DNA from: Phyllobacterium sophorae
Lineage (GTDB): Bacteria; Pseudomonadota; Alphaproteobacteria; Rhizobiales; Rhizobiaceae
Assembly: GCF_003010965.1 (NCBI RefSeq)
Contig: NZ_PGGM01000016.1
Span: forward strand, 62,001 to 126,000
Direction of reading: 5' to 3'
DNA: 64,000 nucleotides
Part shown: positions 44,353 through 54,148 of the stretch, in pieces
Layout: each line of letters starts with the position of its first letter
How positions within the stretch are numbered: position 1 is the first letter of the stretch
The notes under the pieces: generated by a model
The model's database searches: none
Seen by the model: only the letters and a program-made list of their open reading frames with translations
Told to the model about the DNA's origin: nothing
Made by a program: the position numbers and the translations under genes

Positions 44353-45153
44353 TCATTTCGCACTGCCGTTGAGAATGTTCCTCACGCTCTTGTTCAATTC
44401 CACTTTGGCTGACAGGAAATCACTTACAGACGTCCAGTAGCGCAATGTGATGTCCATGGTGCTATCGCCAAGTTCCGCGACGAAAGCTGTCGGGGCCGGT
44501 TCCTTCCGAACCCGTACATCCCGTTCCGCCAAGCCGAGCAGGGTTTTCTGAATTCCGTCAATATTGTCGGCGTTTGGAACCGTAATCGTGATGTCGTTGC
44601 GACGGACTCCATTTCGCGTGAAGTTTTTGACTGGTTGCGTCCACAGGGTCGAATTGGGAGCAAGAACGTAGATGCCGTCGGCAGCGCGCAATCGCGTAGC
44701 GAAAAGTCCGATCTCTTCAACCGTTCCGGCAATACTGCCCACTTCCACATATTCGCCTATCCGAAGTGGCCGCAGCGCCAGCAGCATGATCCCGGCTGCG
44801 ATATTCTGCAGCGTGCCCTGCAGCGCCAGACCGATTGCAAGGCCGACCGCACCGATGGCGGCAATAACGGAAGCTGTCTGGATACCAAACTGCCCAAGTA
44901 CCATGACAACGACGAGCCCAAGCACGACGTAGCGGGCAATCTTCGAGAAGAAGCGTCGCAATGTCAGGTCGAAACCGCTGACCTGTCCAAGCCCGGCATA
45001 TATCCACCGCTCCACGAGGCCGGCGACGACAAATCCGATGACCAGCAGGAGAACTGCCCCAAGTACCGAAAACGAATAGGTCACGATAAGGGCACTGGCC
45101 TGACGAATGCCCGCCTGGATAGCCGATAACGCGTTCTGGGGATCGAGTTCCAT
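44353..45153 (-). CDS. Small-conductance mechanosensitive channel (MscS family)
   Basis: 266 residues, the short MscS form. Three membrane segments; TM3 is rich in Gly and Ala (IAAIGAVGLAIGLALQGTLQNIAAGIMLL), as needed for pore gating, followed by RPLRIGEYVEVGSIAGTVEEIGLFATRLR and the cytoplasmic beta and alpha/beta domains. It releases solutes on hypo-osmotic shock. Located between nasT and a DUF475 membrane gene; there is no obvious operon link. Confidence 0.94.
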   Translation of the reverse strand: MELDPQNALSAIQAGIRQASALIVTYSFSVLGAVLLLVIGFVVAGLVERWIYAGLGQVSGFDLTLRRFFSKIARYVVLGLVVVMVLGQFGIQTASVIAAIGAVGLAIGLALQGTLQNIAAGIMLLALRPLRIGEYVEVGSIAGTVEEIGLFATRLRAADGIYVLAPNSTLWTQPVKNFTRNGVRRNDITITVPNADNIDGIQKTLLGLAERDVRVRKEPAPTAFVAELGDSTMDITLRYWTSVSDFLSAKVELNKSVRNILNGSAK

Positions 45154-45245
45154 AAGACAATTCTCCTCTCGGCAGGAAAATTCAATCGTTAGAAGGCGTT
45201 CCGGATCTAATCACGTATTTTTCATTGCATCCCGTTGGCAGCTCT

Positions 45246-46292
45246 TCAAGCCTCCTGTGTTTCCCCGTTGCGTCGCCGGTAGACGATCGACGACCAAAGC
45301 GAGAGAAAAATCAAAGCGGCACCGATAACGCCTGTTATCACTTCCGGAATATGGAAGAGCGTCTGGCAATACATGATCACTGCCAGAACAAGGATCGCAT
45401 AAAAAGCGCCGTGTTCCAGATAGCGGTACTGGCCGAGCGTTTCCTTGTCCACCATCATGATAGTCAGCGCACGCACGTAGAATGCCCCAATGCCAAGGCC
45501 GATGGCAATCACGAACAGATTGGTCGAAAGTGCGAAAGCGCCGATAACACCATCGAATGAGAAGCTGGCATCCAGCATTTCCAGATAGAGGAACGCCCCA
45601 AGGCCGCCCTTGTGAATGGAATCCATCTGTTCCTGCGTCGCATCGAGGATGGCGCCCAAGCCTTCAACAATGAGGAATGTAAGAAGTCCATAGATCGCTG
45701 AGGTCAGAAATGTAATGGATTCTACACCTTCCAATTGCTGCGAGAAGAAAATGATCAGGCTAAGCGCTACAGCGACTTCGATGCCTTGCACAGAAGCAAA
45801 CCGCGAAGCGTGGCTTTCAACCACCTTGATCCAGTGCACGTCCTTTTCATGATCAAAGAAGAACTTGAGCCCCACCATCAACAGGAACGTCCCGCCAAAG
45901 GCGGCAATGGCGACATGTGCCTCCTGCATGATGCGGGCATATTCCGACGGATTGGATATGGCCAGCTTTAGTGCGGATATGGGATCAATCCAGGCGGCAA
46001 TCGCCACGATCGCAAGGGGAAAAATGATTCGCATGCCGAATACGGCAATGATGATACCCCAGGTCAGGAAGCGATGCTGCCAGACAGGCGTCATATCACG
46101 CAATATCTTGGCGTTGACGATCGCATTGTCAAAAGAAAGTGAGATTTCGAGAATTCCCAGGACCGCGCAGATAAACAGTACCGAAAGCGCGCCCTGCACA
46201 GTTCCGGAATATACGAAACCGATCCATGTGCCGAGCGCCAGTCCCACAAACGTAAAAAGAAACGGCCAGATGAAATATTTATAGGTTGCCAT
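45246..46292 (-). CDS. DUF475 (TerC-like) integral membrane protein
   Basis: 348 residues with eight or nine membrane segments. ISLSFDNAIVNAKIL near residue 50 and MLDASFSFDGVIGAFAL near 240 are the acidic, repeated SFD motifs of the TerC/DUF475 family, which is linked to tellurite resistance and metal export of secreted metalloenzymes. Function here unknown. A 187-base gap without features separates it from cobL. Confidence 0.88.
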   Translation of the reverse strand: MATYKYFIWPFLFTFVGLALGTWIGFVYSGTVQGALSVLFICAVLGILEISLSFDNAIVNAKILRDMTPVWQHRFLTWGIIIAVFGMRIIFPLAIVAIAAWIDPISALKLAISNPSEYARIMQEAHVAIAAFGGTFLLMVGLKFFFDHEKDVHWIKVVESHASRFASVQGIEVAVALSLIIFFSQQLEGVESITFLTSAIYGLLTFLIVEGLGAILDATQEQMDSIHKGGLGAFLYLEMLDASFSFDGVIGAFALSTNLFVIAIGLGIGAFYVRALTIMMVDKETLGQYRYLEHGAFYAILVLAVIMYCQTLFHIPEVITGVIGAALIFLSLWSSIVYRRRNGETQEA

Positions 46293-46479
46293 ACTTAAAT
46301 CCTGCTTGAGACTCCCTGATTGCTTTAGACGATGGGGATTCAGGGCAGCGATAACTCCCGGACGGCCGAGGTTTATGCGCCGTTTGAATATGAATTCGCA
46401 TCAAATTGCAATCTCCCGCACTCCTTAGACGACATAAACCTGTCGCCATCCTGTCGCGCGCTCGACATCAACAATCAGA

Positions 46480-47700
46480 TCAATCCGGTTTGCGAACGGA
46501 ATAGATCGTCACTGGCAAAGCGGCTCGCCACGCATCAAAACTACCCAGCGGCTGCGCGTGCGACACCGTGAGCTTGGTGAGATCGCCGCCAAAGACCTCC
46601 CGCCAGCCGACCAGCGCCACTTCACTCTGGATCGTCACGGCATTGGCCACGAGCCTGCCGCCGGGCTTCAGACTTTGCCAGCATGTTTGCATCACGCCTT
46701 CATCGGTGACGCCCCCGCCAATGAAAATTGCGTCGGGCACCGCGAGACCGGCCAGTGCCGCCGGGGCCCCACCGCAGACGATCTGGAGATCCGGCACGCC
46801 GAGGGCCCGGCTGTTGCGCAAGATCAGACCCTGACGATTTTCATTGGCCTCAATGGCAAGTGCCCTGCATGCCGCATGCGCCCGCATCCACTCAATACTG
46901 ATCGATCCACAGCCTGCACCAACGTCCCAGAGCAACTCGCCCGGCAGCGGCCCAAGATGCGCCAGAGTGACCGCGCGAATATCCCGTTTTGTCAATTGCC
47001 CATCATTTTCAAAAGCCTCATCTGGCAGGCCAGCCAATACTGAATAGGCGCGAGCGGATGATGTGGGCACACCGCAATCCACCGCCAACACATTGAGGTC
47101 GGCGCAGCGCGGATGATTCCAAGTACCGGAAACGCCCTCTATACGTTGTTCAGCGCCACCGCCCATGTGTTCCAATACGGTCAAATGCGCTGACGGGAAG
47201 CCGCTTTGGCTTAGCATTCGCGCCACTTGCGCTGGCGTGTCCCCGTCATTGCTGAGAACAAGCAGCCTTGCGCCAGGCACAAACGCCTTGAACAGGGACT
47301 CAACTGGCCTGCCGTGAACACTCAGAAGTTGCAAGTCCTGGATCGGCCAGCCCATTGCAGCTGCTGCCAATGAAAATGACGAGGGGGCCGAAAGTATCCG
47401 CATTTCATCATGTTCGATGAAGCGCGTCAGCGTCGCGCCCATACCGAAATGCATCGGATCGCCACTCGCAAGTACAACAACATGTTGCCCGCGCAGGGCG
47501 CGCAACATGGGGTAGGCATCTGAAAACGGCATCGGCCAGGCAATGCGTTCCGCCATTATATCTGATGGCAGGAGCTCAAGATGCCGTTTACCGCCAAAAA
47601 CGGTTTCCGCCCGACCCAGCGCCTCCCGGGCGTTCTGGCCGAGCCCGCCATATCCGTCTTCGCCAATCCCAATGATTGTCAGCCACTGCGCCATTATCAT
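46480..47700 (-). CDS. cobL: Precorrin-6Y C5,15-methyltransferase (decarboxylating)
   Basis: 406 residues, with starts at 47700 (MIMAQW) or 47694. The N-terminal half is a tetrapyrrole methylase (LTIIGIGEDGYGGLG and LASGDPMHFGMG), and the C-terminal half (from about residue 240) is a class I methyltransferase with LLWDVGAGCGSISIEWM. It methylates C5 and C15 and decarboxylates precorrin-6Y in cobalamin synthesis. It is divergent from the cobG-H-I-J operon, 111 bases away. Confidence 0.95.
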   Translation of the reverse strand: MIMAQWLTIIGIGEDGYGGLGQNAREALGRAETVFGGKRHLELLPSDIMAERIAWPMPFSDAYPMLRALRGQHVVVLASGDPMHFGMGATLTRFIEHDEMRILSAPSSFSLAAAAMGWPIQDLQLLSVHGRPVESLFKAFVPGARLLVLSNDGDTPAQVARMLSQSGFPSAHLTVLEHMGGGAEQRIEGVSGTWNHPRCADLNVLAVDCGVPTSSARAYSVLAGLPDEAFENDGQLTKRDIRAVTLAHLGPLPGELLWDVGAGCGSISIEWMRAHAACRALAIEANENRQGLILRNSRALGVPDLQIVCGGAPAALAGLAVPDAIFIGGGVTDEGVMQTCWQSLKPGGRLVANAVTIQSEVALVGWREVFGGDLTKLTVSHAQPLGSFDAWRAALPVTIYSVRKPD

Positions 47701-47811
47701 TCCATGAATTCTTAGTGTTATGCATGCCCGAAAGCATTCGATCGGTCAACGAAGCCACTCGCAATCAGAAGGTTGGCACACACCAAGCCATCCTGTAAAA
47801 CCGTGAATACC

Positions 47812-49194
47812 ATGGACCTGTTATCCAAACATATCTTGCCATCAAGGATTGAAGACCGGCGCTCCGCCTGTCCAGGGCTGTTTCGCATGGCCAAGGCACT
47901 CGATGGTTCAATTTGCAGGGTCAAGCTGACCTTCGGCGACCTTAGCGCCGATCAGGCAAGGGGCGTGGCTGATGCGGCAAGGCGTTTCGGCAGTGGCGTT
48001 ATCGAAATTACCAATCGCGCCAACCTGCAGATTAGGGGTGTTCGTCCTGAAACCGGCAATTCATTGATTGCCGCCCTGCTGGACGCTGACCTCGGGCCAT
48101 TGACCGACAAGGGGGACGACGTTCGCAACATCATGATCAGCCCGATCGCCGGATTCGACAAGAATAAGGTTGATGTGAAGCCTATGGCAGCCCGTTTGCT
48201 GTCAACGCTGCAAACGAACCCGTCATACCAAACTTTGTCACCAAAATTCTGCATGCTCATTGATGGTGGCGAGTGGCTGGCGATGGTTGAACACCCTCAT
48301 GATCTGTGGTTGAGCCCAATCGATCCCGGCAACCAATCGCCGCGCTACGCCTTTGGCGTTGCTGGCGTGCCGCCAACGGCGACCTGCGATCAGCCAGCCC
48401 TCGGGATCATCCCTGCCGAGAATGCATTCGAACTCGTCACCACGATTCTCGATCTGTTTATCGACTGGAACAGGTCGCATCCTGCCGCTTCCCGCCTGCG
48501 CCATCTGGTTGCTGATGCCGGGAGCGATGGTCTCGTCGAGCAGCTTGAAAAACGCCTTGGTTTTCCGGTTGCGAGCGAAGAACCTGCCGGCTGGCGCAGG
48601 GCGCTGCCCCGGCAGAACGGGCATCTTGGCATCCTGCCCGAATTCGATGGTTCAAACTGCCTCGTCGGTGCCATGCCCCGACTTGGCCGGCTCGGTCCGG
48701 ATCTTTTGCGATCGCTTGCGGATGTCGCCGACAGATCCAGCAACGGCAAATTGCGCCTGACCCCTTGGCAGAGCATTCTCTTGCCTCAGGTCCGTAGCGA
48801 CCGCGCAACAAGCGCCTTGGTCGATCTCGAATCGCTTGGTCTTAACGCCGATCCGCGGCTGCCTCTTGCGACGATGGTGAGTTGTTCCGGTTCCGCGGGA
48901 TGCGGTTCCGGATTGGCCGCCACCCAAGCGGACGGGCTGAAGCTCGCTACACTGCTAAGCGATAGAACCGCCGTTCCCCAGGTTCACATGAGTGGTTGCA
49001 GCAAATCCTGCGCCTCGCCATCCGCAACGCCGGTTACACTGGTCGCAACGTCAGCCGGGCATTATGACATCTTTCTGCGCGCGACCAATGGACCGTCGCG
49101 TTTTGGCAAGCTATTGGCTGCGAACGTCACTATCGAGGAAGCCGCCGAACTGATCGGCAAAAATTCCGGCTCTGGGGGGCCATTCAATGCTTGA
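47812..49194 (+). CDS. cobG: Precorrin-3B synthase
   Basis: 460 residues from ATG 47812 (MDLLSKHILPSR); the frame is open to 47773. A sulfite reductase-like protein: ferredoxin-like halves with VIEITNRANLQIRGV, and [4Fe-4S] ligands in VSCSGSAGCGSG and HMSGCSKSCASP. It uses oxygen to make precorrin-3B, so it marks the aerobic cobalamin route. It overlaps cobH by eight bases. No cobalamin riboswitch is recognisable in the 111-base region shared with cobL. Confidence 0.92.
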   Translation: MDLLSKHILPSRIEDRRSACPGLFRMAKALDGSICRVKLTFGDLSADQARGVADAARRFGSGVIEITNRANLQIRGVRPETGNSLIAALLDADLGPLTDKGDDVRNIMISPIAGFDKNKVDVKPMAARLLSTLQTNPSYQTLSPKFCMLIDGGEWLAMVEHPHDLWLSPIDPGNQSPRYAFGVAGVPPTATCDQPALGIIPAENAFELVTTILDLFIDWNRSHPAASRLRHLVADAGSDGLVEQLEKRLGFPVASEEPAGWRRALPRQNGHLGILPEFDGSNCLVGAMPRLGRLGPDLLRSLADVADRSSNGKLRLTPWQSILLPQVRSDRATSALVDLESLGLNADPRLPLATMVSCSGSAGCGSGLAATQADGLKLATLLSDRTAVPQVHMSGCSKSCASPSATPVTLVATSAGHYDIFLRATNGPSRFGKLLAANVTIEEAAELIGKNSGSGGPFNA

Positions 49195-49813
49195 CTATAT
49201 TCGCGACGGTCAGGCGATCTATGATCGCTCCTTCGCCATCATCCGTTCCGAAGCCGATCTCAGCCGTATTCCGGCCGATCTGGAAAAACTCGCCGTGCGC
49301 GTCGCCCATGCCTGCGGCATGGTGGATGTGATCCAGGATCTGGCATTTTCCGAAGATGCCGCCACGGCGGGCCGCAACGCTTTGCTGAACGGCGCACCTG
49401 TTCTTTGCGATGCGCGCATGGTTGCAGAAGGGGTGACAAGAGCCCGCTTGCCCGCCAACAACGATGTGATATGCACCTTGAGCGATCCCTCGGTTGCGGC
49501 GTTGGCTCGCGGCATGGGCAATACTCGCTCGGCCGCAGCGCTGGAGCTGTGGCGTCCGCGTCTGCGCGGAGCGGTTGTCGCATTTGGCAACGCCCCGACT
49601 GCTCTCTTTCGCCTGCTGGAAATGATCGATGAAGGTGCTCCAAAGCCCGCGCTCATTCTCGGCTTTCCCGTCGGCTTCGTCGGCGCCATGGAATCCAAGG
49701 CCGCGCTTGCCGAAAACAGCCGAGGCATTCCCTATGTCGTGGTGCATGGACGGCGCGGCGGCAGTGCCATGGCCGCGGCCGCGATCAACGCGCTTGCTTC
49801 GGAGAAAGAATGA
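49187..49813 (+). CDS. cobH: Precorrin-8X methylmutase
   Basis: 208 residues. [17 protein letters not shown] opens the family; the catalytic histidine is in [11 protein letters not shown], and [11 protein letters not shown] and [13 protein letters not shown] follow. It moves a methyl group from C11 to C12, giving hydrogenobyrinate. Overlaps cobG (eight bases) and cobI (four bases). Confidence 0.96.
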   Translation: MLDYIRDGQAIYDRSFAIIRSEADLSRIPADLEKLAVRVAHACGMVDVIQDLAFSEDAATAGRNALLNGAPVLCDARMVAEGVTRARLPANNDVICTLSDPSVAALARGMGNTRSAAALELWRPRLRGAVVAFGNAPTALFRLLEMIDEGAPKPALILGFPVGFVGAMESKAALAENSRGIPYVVVHGRRGGSAMAAAAINALASEKE

Positions 49814-50559
49814 TGCCGCAACCAGGCCGGCTTTTCGGGCTGGGCGTTGGCCCCGGCGACCCTGAACTCATCACATTGAAGGCGTTGCGGCTGCTGCAAG
49901 CTGCGCCCGTCGTCGCCTATCATGCCGCCAAGGGCAAGAAGGGCAATGCACTGACCATCGTCGAGCGCTATCTCAACGATAATCAGTTGCTGGTGCCCCT
50001 CATCTATCCGGTCACAACCGAAATATTGCCTGCGCACATGAATTACGAAGCCATTGTCAGCGATTTCTATGGTGAGATCACCGGCGTCCTGCGTGCGCAT
50101 CTCGATGCGGGGCAGGATGTGGCGGTAATCGCAGAAGGTGATCCCTTCTTCTATGGCTCCTTCATGTATATCCATGACCGGCTGGCAGAAGATTATCAAA
50201 CCGAAGTCGTGCCGGGCGTGTGCTCCATTCTGGGCGGCGCCGCCGTGCTCGGCGCGCCCCTTGTCTATCGCAATCAGACGCTGACCGTCCTGTCGGGAGT
50301 CCTGCCTTCGGAAGACTTGAAGGTACGGCTAGGGGCCACGGAAGCGGCCGCTATCATGAAGCTCGGCAAGAATCTTGCAAAGGTACGCGGTGTGATCGAG
50401 GAACTCGGTCTGATGGACCGGGCGCTCTATGTCGAACGCGCAACAATGGATGCGCAGCGCATAGTTCCGCTTGCCGAGGTGGATCCGGACACTTCTCCCT
50501 ATTTTTCGCTCATTCTCGTACCAGGTGAAAAATGGCAAGGCGGTAGCGAATGCCCGTAA
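49810..50559 (+). CDS. cobI: Precorrin-2 C20-methyltransferase
   Basis: 249 residues. Tetrapyrrole methylase signatures [18 protein letters not shown] (residues 11-28), [13 protein letters not shown] and [11 protein letters not shown] are present. Uses S-adenosylmethionine to methylate C20 of precorrin-2, drawing this intermediate away from siroheme. Four-base overlap with cobH and ten-base overlap with cobJ show translational coupling. Confidence 0.96.
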   Translation: MMPQPGRLFGLGVGPGDPELITLKALRLLQAAPVVAYHAAKGKKGNALTIVERYLNDNQLLVPLIYPVTTEILPAHMNYEAIVSDFYGEITGVLRAHLDAGQDVAVIAEGDPFFYGSFMYIHDRLAEDYQTEVVPGVCSILGGAAVLGAPLVYRNQTLTVLSGVLPSEDLKVRLGATEAAAIMKLGKNLAKVRGVIEELGLMDRALYVERATMDAQRIVPLAEVDPDTSPYFSLILVPGEKWQGGSECP

Positions 50560-51989
50560 TTCTGGTTCTTTCGGCGCTCGGCATGGAAACCGCGCTCCGC
50601 ATCAAGGCAGGCCTACCCGGTGCGGCCATCTACGGGTTTGAGGGTCGTGTCGAGGGCGCCGATGTGAGCTTCAGCAATTTTGGTGAAACGATCCGCGAGC
50701 ACTACCAAAGCGGACAGACAATCATTGCGCTTTGTGCTGCCGGCATCACCATTCGCTCACTGGCTTTGATTCTCGACAACAAGGGCGCAGAACCGCCCGT
50801 TCTTGCCGTAGCCGATGATGGGAGCGCCGTGGTTCCGCTTCTGGGCGGCACAGCGGGAGTTAACGTTCTTGCGCGCCAGATTGCTCAGATTCTCGATGTT
50901 GCGCCGGCTATCACGACGTCGGGAGAGCTTCGCTTCGGCACATGCCTGCTTAATCCGCCTCCGGAATTCATCTTGAAAAATCCAGAGGATGCCAAGACTT
51001 TCATCTCTGATCTGCTTGCGGGTAAAACTGTCCGAATTGAAGGAGATGCACCGTGGCTCAAGGAAGCGCGGCTACCGTTGGATGATAGTGGCGAACTTCT
51101 CATTCGCGTGACCACTTCCGATGCTGCACCACAAGAAGGCGAGCTGATCTTTCAGCCGAGGAAAGACCCGGTCATCAATGCCGCCACCTCAGAGGATATC
51201 GGCGCTGGCGCACCCAAACGGGGCAGACTCGCAGTTGTGGGACTTGGTCCCGGCGATCCCGATTTCATGATTCCCGTTGTCAAACAGGAGATTGCCCGCG
51301 CCGAAATTATCCTTGGCTACGAGACCTATGTCCGTATGGCGGGGCCTTTCCGCCCCGACCAGACTGTGCACATGACCGATAATCGCGAGGAGATGCAGCG
51401 CGCACGTCATGCCTTCGAACTTGCGGCAACCGGCCGCTCGGTCGTGATGATTTCTTCCGGCGATCCGGGCGTTTTTGCCATGGCGGCGGCTGTGATTGAG
51501 GCTCTGCACGACTCCGACGATCCCACCTGGCACAATGTGCACCTCGAGATCCTGCCAGGTGTTTCTGCTGCGCTCGCCGCGGCCAGTCATAGTGGCGCAC
51601 CGCTTGGTCATGATTTCTGCATCCTGTCGCTATCCGACAACCTTAAGCCATGGGACATTATCGAAAAGCGCATAGCACTGGCTGCCGAAGCAGACTTCGC
51701 CATGGCCTTCTACAACCCGATCTCCAAGCCGCGTCCGTGGCAACTGCCACGTGCCATCGAAATCCTGCGCCAGTATCGCAGCCCGGAAACGCCGATCGTA
51801 CTCGGACGGGATATCGGCCGGCCCGGGGCATCCTTGCGGGTCATTCCACTCGCAGAGCTGACCCCGCAACAGGTCGACATGCGAACCGTGATCATCGTTG
51901 GTTCCTCCCTCACCCGCAGTTTTGACCGTATCGACGGTGGCAAATGGGTCTATACGCCGCGCTGGTATGGGACCAAGCCTGAGGTCTGA
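50550..51989 (+). CDS. cobJ: Precorrin-3B C17-methyltransferase with CbiG-like N-terminal domain
   Basis: 479 residues, nearly twice a normal CobJ. Residues about 1-125 resemble the CbiG N-terminal domain ([19 protein letters not shown]), and residues about 230-475 are the tetrapyrrole methylase CobJ ([48 protein letters not shown]). CobJ performs C17 methylation and ring contraction. CbiG opens the lactone in the anaerobic route and is not needed here; its usual GGHxGaN loop reads GGTAGVN, losing the His. Last gene of cobG-H-I-J. Confidence 0.92.
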   Translation: MPVILVLSALGMETALRIKAGLPGAAIYGFEGRVEGADVSFSNFGETIREHYQSGQTIIALCAAGITIRSLALILDNKGAEPPVLAVADDGSAVVPLLGGTAGVNVLARQIAQILDVAPAITTSGELRFGTCLLNPPPEFILKNPEDAKTFISDLLAGKTVRIEGDAPWLKEARLPLDDSGELLIRVTTSDAAPQEGELIFQPRKDPVINAATSEDIGAGAPKRGRLAVVGLGPGDPDFMIPVVKQEIARAEIILGYETYVRMAGPFRPDQTVHMTDNREEMQRARHAFELAATGRSVVMISSGDPGVFAMAAAVIEALHDSDDPTWHNVHLEILPGVSAALAAASHSGAPLGHDFCILSLSDNLKPWDIIEKRIALAAEADFAMAFYNPISKPRPWQLPRAIEILRQYRSPETPIVLGRDIGRPGASLRVIPLAELTPQQVDMRTVIIVGSSLTRSFDRIDGGKWVYTPRWYGTKPEV

Positions 51990-52140
51990 GGTCAAAAACT
52001 CACGACCGGTTGAAGGAAGATCATTTGACCGGGCGGACGGATGCCGGAAAAAGGACTGAGCGCTTCGTTTTTGTGTCGACGCGTTTCAACGCTGCTCTTT
52101 ATGATCCAGCGAGTTCAGATCGCCTGCATCCGGAGTTCCC

Positions 52141-52995
52141 ATGCCAGACAAGAATTACGTCCTCACCCTCTCCTGCGAAGACAAGCCTGGCATCGTTGCC
52201 TCGGTGACGACAGAACTTGCCGGGATGGATGCCAATATTGCGGAGAGCAACCAGTTCTGGGACCGGCAGACCAATCGCTTCTTCATGCGCATCGCCTTCA
52301 CTGCAGCTGAAGGCACGACCAAAGACGATGTGGAACGTGCCCTCAAGCCCGCCATCGACCGCTTCGACATGAAGACCACTTTGGTCGATCAGGCGAAGAA
52401 GCCGAAGATCATCATCATGGTGTCGAAGTTCGACCATGCCCTGTTGCATCTGTTCTACCAGATCAAGGTTGGCTGGCTCGATGCCGATGTCGCCGCCATC
52501 GTCTCCAACCACGAGGACAGCCGCCGCTTTGCCGAGCATGAGGGCATCCCCTATCACGTGCTGCCGGTATCCAGGGACAACAAGAAGGAACAGGAAGAGG
52601 CGCTGCTGCAGATCGTCAAGGACACCGGTGCCGACCTCGTCATCCTCGCCCGCTACATGCAGGTGCTGTCCGACAATCTGTCGAAGCGGCTGTTCGGCAA
52701 GGTGATCAACATCCACCATTCGTTCCTGCCCAGCTTCAAGGGCGCCAAGCCCTATCACCAGGCGCATGAGCGCGGTGTCAAGCTGATCGGTGCCACCGCG
52801 CATTATGTCACCCCGGACCTCGACGAAGGTCCGATCATCGAGCAGGAGACCGAACGGGTCAGCCACGCGATGAGCGCCGAGGATTTTGTGGCCACCGGCC
52901 GCGATATCGAAAGCCGGGTGCTGGCACGGGCGGTGAAGAAGCACCTCGAATCCCGCGTCATGCTCAACGGCCACAAGACCGTGGTGTTCGGATAA
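52141..52995 (+). CDS. purU: Formyltetrahydrofolate deformylase
   Basis: 284 residues. N-terminal ACT domain (residues 5-85; LTLSCEDKPGIVASVTTELA) and a C-terminal formyltransferase-like domain with LARYMQVLS, the INIHHSFLPSF catalytic Asn-His and an Asp in YVTPDLDEGPII. It hydrolyses 10-formyltetrahydrofolate to formate and tetrahydrofolate. The codon use is noticeably more GC-biased than in the neighbours, with long runs of optimal codons. It stands alone. Confidence 0.96.
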   Translation: MPDKNYVLTLSCEDKPGIVASVTTELAGMDANIAESNQFWDRQTNRFFMRIAFTAAEGTTKDDVERALKPAIDRFDMKTTLVDQAKKPKIIIMVSKFDHALLHLFYQIKVGWLDADVAAIVSNHEDSRRFAEHEGIPYHVLPVSRDNKKEQEEALLQIVKDTGADLVILARYMQVLSDNLSKRLFGKVINIHHSFLPSFKGAKPYHQAHERGVKLIGATAHYVTPDLDEGPIIEQETERVSHAMSAEDFVATGRDIESRVLARAVKKHLESRVMLNGHKTVVFG

Positions 52996-53014
52996 ACATC
53001 ACGGCATTGCAGTC

Positions 53015-53938
53015 CTATTGACCTGCGAAATATTTTTCGAGATTGGAGACAACCCGGTCGGCCATGGCCTTCCGGGTTTCGACCGTCGCGCTGCCCATAT
53101 GCGGTTGCAGAACAACGTTACTCAGTGCAAACAAGGCTTCGGGAACATTCGGCTCGTCTACAAATACGTCGAGTCCGGCACGGCCGAGCTCGCCCGATTG
53201 CAGCAGTTCCACCAGCGCCACCTCATCAACCACGGTTCCGCGTGCGATATTGATAAATGTGCCCTGCGGTCCAAGAGCCTTTAGCACTTCGCGGGAAACA
53301 ATGCCCTGGGTTGCGTCGCCGCCCGGCAGGATCGCGATCAAGGCGGCGCAATCACGGGCCATAGCAACCAGATCAGGGTAGTAAGCGTAGGAAACGTCCG
53401 GCTTTTTGTTGCGAGTGTGGTAGGTCACCTCACAGCCGAAGGCCAGGAGTTTTTCCGCAATAACGCTACCGATACGCCCGAGCCCGACGAGCCCGACCCT
53501 TTTGCCTTCAATTCCCTGCGCTAGCGGCGGCGTTTCGCCTTTGGCCCAACGCCCATCCCGCACGAAACGATCATTGGCGGCAATGTCCCGGGTCGTGGCG
53601 AGCAACAACGAGATCGCCATGTTCGCGGTGTCCTCATTAAGCACGTCTGGTGTATTGGCAACCTTGATCCCCTTCTTGTTTGCATAGGCCACATCCAGGG
53701 AATCGGTGCCGACGCCAAAGGAAGAAACGATTTCAACTGCAGGTAACAGGTCTATCATGTCTGCCTTCAGACCCGTAAAGGTGCTTGTGACAGCCGCCTG
53801 GAAGCGCCCTGCATTTTGCTGCAGAAAGTGTAGAGCGTCTTTTTCCTCATAGAGTCTCTCGACAGCATAACGCTTTTCCAGCTCCTCGAGTAAATAAGGC
53901 ATAAGCGGACCGAGCACGAGAACCGGTTGTTTTGGCAT
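53015..53938 (-). CDS. D-isomer-specific 2-hydroxyacid dehydrogenase
   Basis: 307 residues from ATG 53938 (MPKQPVLVLG), with AAAGGAT upstream; a longer frame to 54019 is rejected. NAD-binding GLVGLGRIGSVIAEKL, catalytic Arg in NIARGTVVDE, Glu in DVFVDEPNVPEAL and His in LQPHMGS. Relatives act as glyoxylate/hydroxypyruvate reductases. It is convergent with purU and divergent from the FMN-linked lactate dehydrogenase, which hints at a linked hydroxyacid metabolism. Confidence 0.92.
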   Translation of the reverse strand: MPKQPVLVLGPLMPYLLEELEKRYAVERLYEEKDALHFLQQNAGRFQAAVTSTFTGLKADMIDLLPAVEIVSSFGVGTDSLDVAYANKKGIKVANTPDVLNEDTANMAISLLLATTRDIAANDRFVRDGRWAKGETPPLAQGIEGKRVGLVGLGRIGSVIAEKLLAFGCEVTYHTRNKKPDVSYAYYPDLVAMARDCAALIAILPGGDATQGIVSREVLKALGPQGTFINIARGTVVDEVALVELLQSGELGRAGLDVFVDEPNVPEALFALSNVVLQPHMGSATVETRKAMADRVVSNLEKYFAGQ

Positions 53939-54148
53939 CGAATCATATCCTTTGGTGCACCATTCAGCGTTATTGCAGACCATAGCGAAATTTTTGGAGT
54001 GAAGACAAACCCTTGTCATCGTATTTATCTATGAAGTATGTACTCGTATATGATGTATCAGACCGACGGCAGGAATTTCGTTCTGGCACTTGCATTGGAG
54101 CATCCATTAGTATGAGAACAACGGATCAAAGGGCTTCGGGACGGAAAA

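Noticed and set aside
47701..47811. Cobalamin riboswitch between cobL and cobG
   Set aside because: The region is only 111 bases and I could not find a B12 box with its flanking helices; a GCCACT hit near 47751 is too short to mean anything.
52099..52974. 291-codon minus-strand open frame
   Set aside because: Antisense of purU, an effect of its strong codon bias.
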